A stretch of DNA of 64,000 nt, from NCBI RefSeq assembly GCF_009817885.1, contig NZ_CP041764.1:992001-1056000 (forward strand), written 5' to 3'. This document shows, one piece after another, positions 61,320 through 64,000 of the stretch (positions are counted from its first letter, which is position 1; each line of letters begins with the position of its first letter). The translations under genes and the position numbers were made by a program. Source of the DNA: Serratia rhizosphaerae. Lineage in GTDB: Bacteria > Pseudomonadota > Gammaproteobacteria > Enterobacterales > Enterobacteriaceae. The notes below the pieces were generated by a model, which was not told the DNA's origin, ran no database searches, and was given only the letters and a program-made list of their open reading frames with translations.

Positions 61320-61545
61320 AGATGTGCACGGTGAGTGACCGCCATAGAAGGCGCCGAACGAAGGAACGGCGCATAGGCAAAACCGCCATGGACGGCGGTT
61401 TTAGGCGAGACAAGCAGGGACGCTTGTCGCAGCCGGCCGTGATGCGCCGAGAATGAGTGAGGGCAGTTGGCGTAGCCAACCGCCTGACCTGGCGAGGGCG
61501 CGGGTGGTCAGGGGCCGCGCCCTCGGCCCCTGACTCGGTCGAGTC
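61320..61545 (+). repeat. Structured repeat, right copy
   Basis: On the plus strand: GCCGAACGAAGGAAC, hairpin 1 (61379-61402, AAAACCGCC / GGCGGTTTT, loop ATGGAC), linker AGGCGA, hairpin 2 (61409-61428, GACAAGC / GCTTGTC, loop AGGGAC), AGCCG, GTGAGGG, hairpin 3 (61466-61480, GTTGGC / GCCAAC, loop GTA), then CGCGCCCTCGGCCCCTG. A final small hairpin GACTC / GAGTC lies at 61532-61545. Confidence 0.8.
61493..61534 (+). other. Two mutually exclusive stems in the right repeat
   Basis: CGAGGGCGCGG (61493-61503) can pair with CCGCGCCCTCG (61515-61525), or GTCAGGGGCC (61507-61516) with GGCCCCTGAC (61525-61534). Both are perfect (11 and 10 bp) and share bases, so only one can form at a time. No T run follows. 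Confidence 0.7.
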
Positions 61546-61624
61546 ACCTGGGTCACATAAACCTGCAAAGGCTTAACGACCGAAAACCACCGTTAAATTG
61601 ACAAAATCCCCCGTAACGGAAACC

Positions 61625-63016
61625 TTACGCCGTCTGCGCACGCTTCTTCTGGCGGTTCACCTTCACCCAGTACCCTGCCAGCAGCACCACCACCCACACC
61701 AGACCGGCGTACAACGACACGCGGGTGGTCGGGAAGTAGCCAATCAGGCCGATAATGAAGGCCAGGAAGATAATGGCGATCGTCGAAGTAAACACCCCGC
61801 CGCGCAGCGGGAACGCCAGATCTTTCACCTGCTGTTTGTTCAGCGTGCGGCGGAACGCAATCTGCGAGAACAGGATCATAATCCACACCCACACGGTCGC
61901 GAAGGTCGCCAGCGAAGCGATCACCAGGAACACGCTTTCCGGCATGATGTAGTTGAGGTACACCGCAATCAGCAGCGCCGCCATCATCACCACGACCGTC
62001 ACCCACGGGATACCGCGTTTGGAGACTTTGCTGAATACTTTCGGCGCGTGGCCCTGCTCCGCCATACCGTGCAGCATACGGCCGACGCCGAACACATCGC
62101 TGTTAATCGCCGACAGCGACGCGGTAATCACCACAAAGTTGAGGATACCGGCCGCAATGGTGATGCCCATATGCTGGAAGGTCAGAACAAACGGACTGCC
62201 GCTGGTGCCGACCTGATTCCACGGATAAATCGACATAATCACGAACAGCGTGCCGACGTAAAACACCAGAATGCGCCACGGCACCGAGTTGATCGCCTTC
62301 GGAATCGATTTTTTCGGGTCGCTGGCCTCGCCGGCGGTAATACCGATGATTTCAATGCCGCCGTAGGCGAACATCACCAGCTGCAGCGACAGTATCATGC
62401 CCATCACGCCATGACTGAAGAAACCGCCGTTACTCCACAGGTTATGAATGCCGGTCGGCTGCCCGCCGTTGCCGATGCCCCAGATGATAATGCCGATACC
62501 GGCGGCAATCATGATAATGATGGTGGCCACTTTAAAGAACGAGAACCAGAACTCCAGCTCGCCGAAGACCTTCACGCTCATCAGGTTGATCGCGCCGATA
62601 ATCAGCACCACGCTCAGCACCCAAATCCAGTGCGGCACCTCCGGGAACCACACCCCCATATAGATGCCGAACGCGGTCACGTCGGCAATGGCGACGATCA
62701 AAATCTCAAAACAGTAGGTCCAGCCGGTGATATAGCCGGCCATCGGGCCAAGGTAATCCTGCGCATAGCGCGAGAAAGAGCTGGCCTGCGGGTTATTGAC
62801 CGACATTTCCCCCAGCGCGCGCATAATGATAAAGGCGATCACGCCGCCGATCAGATACGCCAGCAGTACGCTGGGCCCCGCCATTTTAATGGCGTCGGCG
62901 GAGCCGTAGAACAGCCCGGTGCCAATCGCCGACCCGAGAGCCATAAAGCGGATGTGGCGCGTGCTGAGGCCACGTTTCAACTTATTGGCGGCGGGTGTTA
63001 CTGATTCCTGTTGCAT
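61625..63016 (-). CDS. proY: Proline-specific permease ProY
   Basis: 463 aa with 12 membrane helices of the amino acid-polyamine-organocation (AAT) family. The signature near helix 1, LSTRHIRFMALGSAIGTGLF, and GEMSVNNPQASSFSRYAQ are conserved. Sequence and its place beside malZ and brnQ match E. coli ProY rather than the close paralogues AroP, PheP or LysP. ProY is considered a cryptic proline transporter. It lies downstream of brnQ with a terminator hairpin between them. Confidence 0.92.
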   Translation of the reverse strand: MQQESVTPAANKLKRGLSTRHIRFMALGSAIGTGLFYGSADAIKMAGPSVLLAYLIGGVIAFIIMRALGEMSVNNPQASSFSRYAQDYLGPMAGYITGWTYCFEILIVAIADVTAFGIYMGVWFPEVPHWIWVLSVVLIIGAINLMSVKVFGELEFWFSFFKVATIIIMIAAGIGIIIWGIGNGGQPTGIHNLWSNGGFFSHGVMGMILSLQLVMFAYGGIEIIGITAGEASDPKKSIPKAINSVPWRILVFYVGTLFVIMSIYPWNQVGTSGSPFVLTFQHMGITIAAGILNFVVITASLSAINSDVFGVGRMLHGMAEQGHAPKVFSKVSKRGIPWVTVVVMMAALLIAVYLNYIMPESVFLVIASLATFATVWVWIMILFSQIAFRRTLNKQQVKDLAFPLRGGVFTSTIAIIFLAFIIGLIGYFPTTRVSLYAGLVWVVVLLAGYWVKVNRQKKRAQTA

Positions 63017-63040
63017 TTAAAGACCTGTCTTCTTATACAC

Positions 63041-63066
63041 AAAAAAGCCACGGACAAGTCCGTGGC
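63041..63066 (-). terminator. Terminator of brnQ
   Basis: Perfect 9-bp stem GCCACGGAC / GTCCGTGGC with a 2-nt loop, followed by six Ts on the minus strand. It is 22 bp past the brnQ stop and would reduce read-through into proY. Confidence 0.85.
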
Positions 63067-63088
63067 CTCAAAATCAGACCGGGAAGAA

Positions 63089-64000
63089 TTAATGCGCGGT
63101 CGCTTCAGAGCGCGAGCATACCCGATCGTAGATGGCGGCCAGTACCAGCATCAGTACGGAAGGCGGCAGCCATGCCAATCCCTGACCTGCCAGAGGCAGG
63201 TGCGTGCTCCATGCCGGCAGCAGATTCTCGAAGCCGGCGGCCTTCACCGCGTCAAGGATACCAAACAACAGGCTGACGAGCATCACCGGCGAAATCACCT
63301 TCGGCGCACTATTCCACATCCGCAGGGTGAAGCTCAATACCACCAGCACGATACACGGCGGATAAATGGCGGTCAGCACCGGAATCGAGAGGTGAATCAG
63401 GTGGCTCAGGCCCAGGTTGGAGACGAACATCGAGAACAGCCCCAGAATAAACACCAGCGTTTTATAAGAGAACGGCAGGTACTGGGCAAAGAATTCGGCG
63501 CAGGCGCAGGTCAGGCCGACCGCGGTCACCATACAGGCGATAAAGATCAGCGCCGCCAGGAAGAAGCTGCCCAGGCTACCAAAGGTGTTCTGCACGTAGG
63601 CATGCAGGATCACCGCGCCGTTGGTGGCGTCCGGCACCAGCACGCCGCTGCCGGAACCCAGTTTAAACAGGCTCAGGTAGACCAGCGTCAGGCCGACACC
63701 GGCGATCAGCCCCGCAAAAATGGTGTAACGGGTCAGCAGGCCGTTGTCCTTCACCCCGCGTGAACGCGCGGCGTTGACGATCACGATGCCGAATACCATC
63801 GCCCCCAGCGTATCCATGGTCAGATAACCATTTACAAAGCCGGAAGAGAAAGGCACATGCTGATAGGCATCCACCGCCGGAATCGGCGAACCGGCCGGCC
63901 AGAGCAGCGCGGCGATGCCCAGCACGCCCAGCGCGACAATTTTCAGCGGCGCCAGAATATGGCCGACGGTGTCGAGCAGGCGGCCCGGATAGAGGGAAAT
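63089..64000 (-). CDS. brnQ: Branched-chain amino acid carrier BrnQ, C-terminal part
   Basis: About 304 codons are visible and the frame runs off the right end of the window. The visible part starts ISLYPGRLLDTVGHILAPLK and contains about nine membrane helices of the LIVCS family, with PFSSGFVNGYLTMDTLGAMV typical of BrnQ. It imports leucine, isoleucine and valine with sodium or protons across the inner membrane. The order brnQ-proY-malZ is that of E. coli, except for the insertions between proY and malZ. Confidence 0.95.
   Translation of the reverse strand: MSLYPGRLLDTVGHILAPLKIVALGVLGIAALLWPAGSPIPAVDAYQHVPFSSGFVNGYLTMDTLGAMVFGIVIVNAARSRGVKDNGLLTRYTIFAGLIAGVGLTLVYLSLFKLGSGSGVLVPDATNGAVILHAYVQNTFGSLGSFFLAALIFIACMVTAVGLTCACAEFFAQYLPFSYKTLVFILGLFSMFVSNLGLSHLIHLSIPVLTAIYPPCIVLVVLSFTLRMWNSAPKVISPVMLVSLLFGILDAVKAAGFENLLPAWSTHLPLAGQGLAWLPPSVLMLVLAAIYDRVCSRSEATAH

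Larger units (their letters stand above)
60954..61624. other. 670-bp gene-free region rich in hairpins
   Basis: The interval between the small protein and proY has no credible gene. At 61019-61068 AATTGCCGT pairs with ACGGCAATT around a 32-nt loop, and a further ACGGCAAT lies at 60990-60997. The centre and right are taken up by two copies of a structured repeat in opposite orientation (61070-61240 and 61320-61545). The gap between them (61245-61315) is AT-rich. Confidence 0.75.

Noticed and set aside
61234..61479. 81-codon minus-strand open frame through the right structured repeat
   Set aside because: Same reason: it crosses the hairpins, has no ribosome site and no protein family.

Overview
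The window is a chromosomal core segment from a member of the Enterobacterales. Protein sequences, gene order, 4.5S RNA, ERIC-type repeats and GC-rich codon use point to Serratia or a close relative. The genus is my inference from family knowledge, not from a database search. Most of the window follows the order I know from the Escherichia coli lon-cyo-secDF region, with local insertions and losses.

Layout. 1-2740: end of a glutamate dehydrogenase, a glutathione S-transferase, a LysE-type exporter, ffs (4.5S RNA), the alkyltransferase-like gene and ybaY. 3057-11981: tesB, the nitrogen-control operon glnK-amtB with a clear sigma-54 promoter and NtrC sites, the ABC half-transporters mdlA-mdlB, decR, a DMT-family exporter not expected here from E. 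coli, and cof. 12086-18041: ybaE, queC, fadM, ybaV, ppiD and hupB. 18261-24561: the proteostasis block lon, clpX, clpP and tig, with a heat-shock-type promoter before lon. 24921-32900: bolA, yajG, ampG and the cytochrome bo3 operon cyoABCDE. 33117-38479: yajR, yajQ, panE-yajL and thiI, with two nearly identical ERIC elements in tandem between yajL and thiI. 38640-46045: isoprenoid genes xseB-ispA-dxs converge on the nrdR-ribD-ribE-nusB-thiL-pgpA run. 46243-53646: yajI, an intact IS3-family element, then queA-tgt-yajC-secD-secF read leftward. 53792-64000: acpH, a typical 2-Cys peroxiredoxin with an OxyR-like site, ggt, malZ, the YbdG mechanosensitive channel, an unrecognised small secreted or membrane protein, a large hairpin-rich non-coding region, proY and partial brnQ.

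Functionally the window joins nitrogen sensing (GlnK controls AmtB), envelope quality control and protein export (PpiD, Tig, SecDF-YajC), ATP-dependent proteolysis, aerobic respiration, cofactor supply (riboflavin, thiamine, pantothenate, queuosine, heme O) and isoprenoid precursor synthesis.

The most unusual sequence is non-coding. At about 61070-61545 two diverged copies of a structured repeat lie head to head. Each carries three hairpins whose stems differ between copies but stay complementary, while the loops are conserved. The right copy ends in two strong, mutually exclusive stems. Other points of interest are the tandem ERIC duplication, the IS3 element that separates yajI from a probable shared terminator, and a terminator-like hairpin just before yajR.
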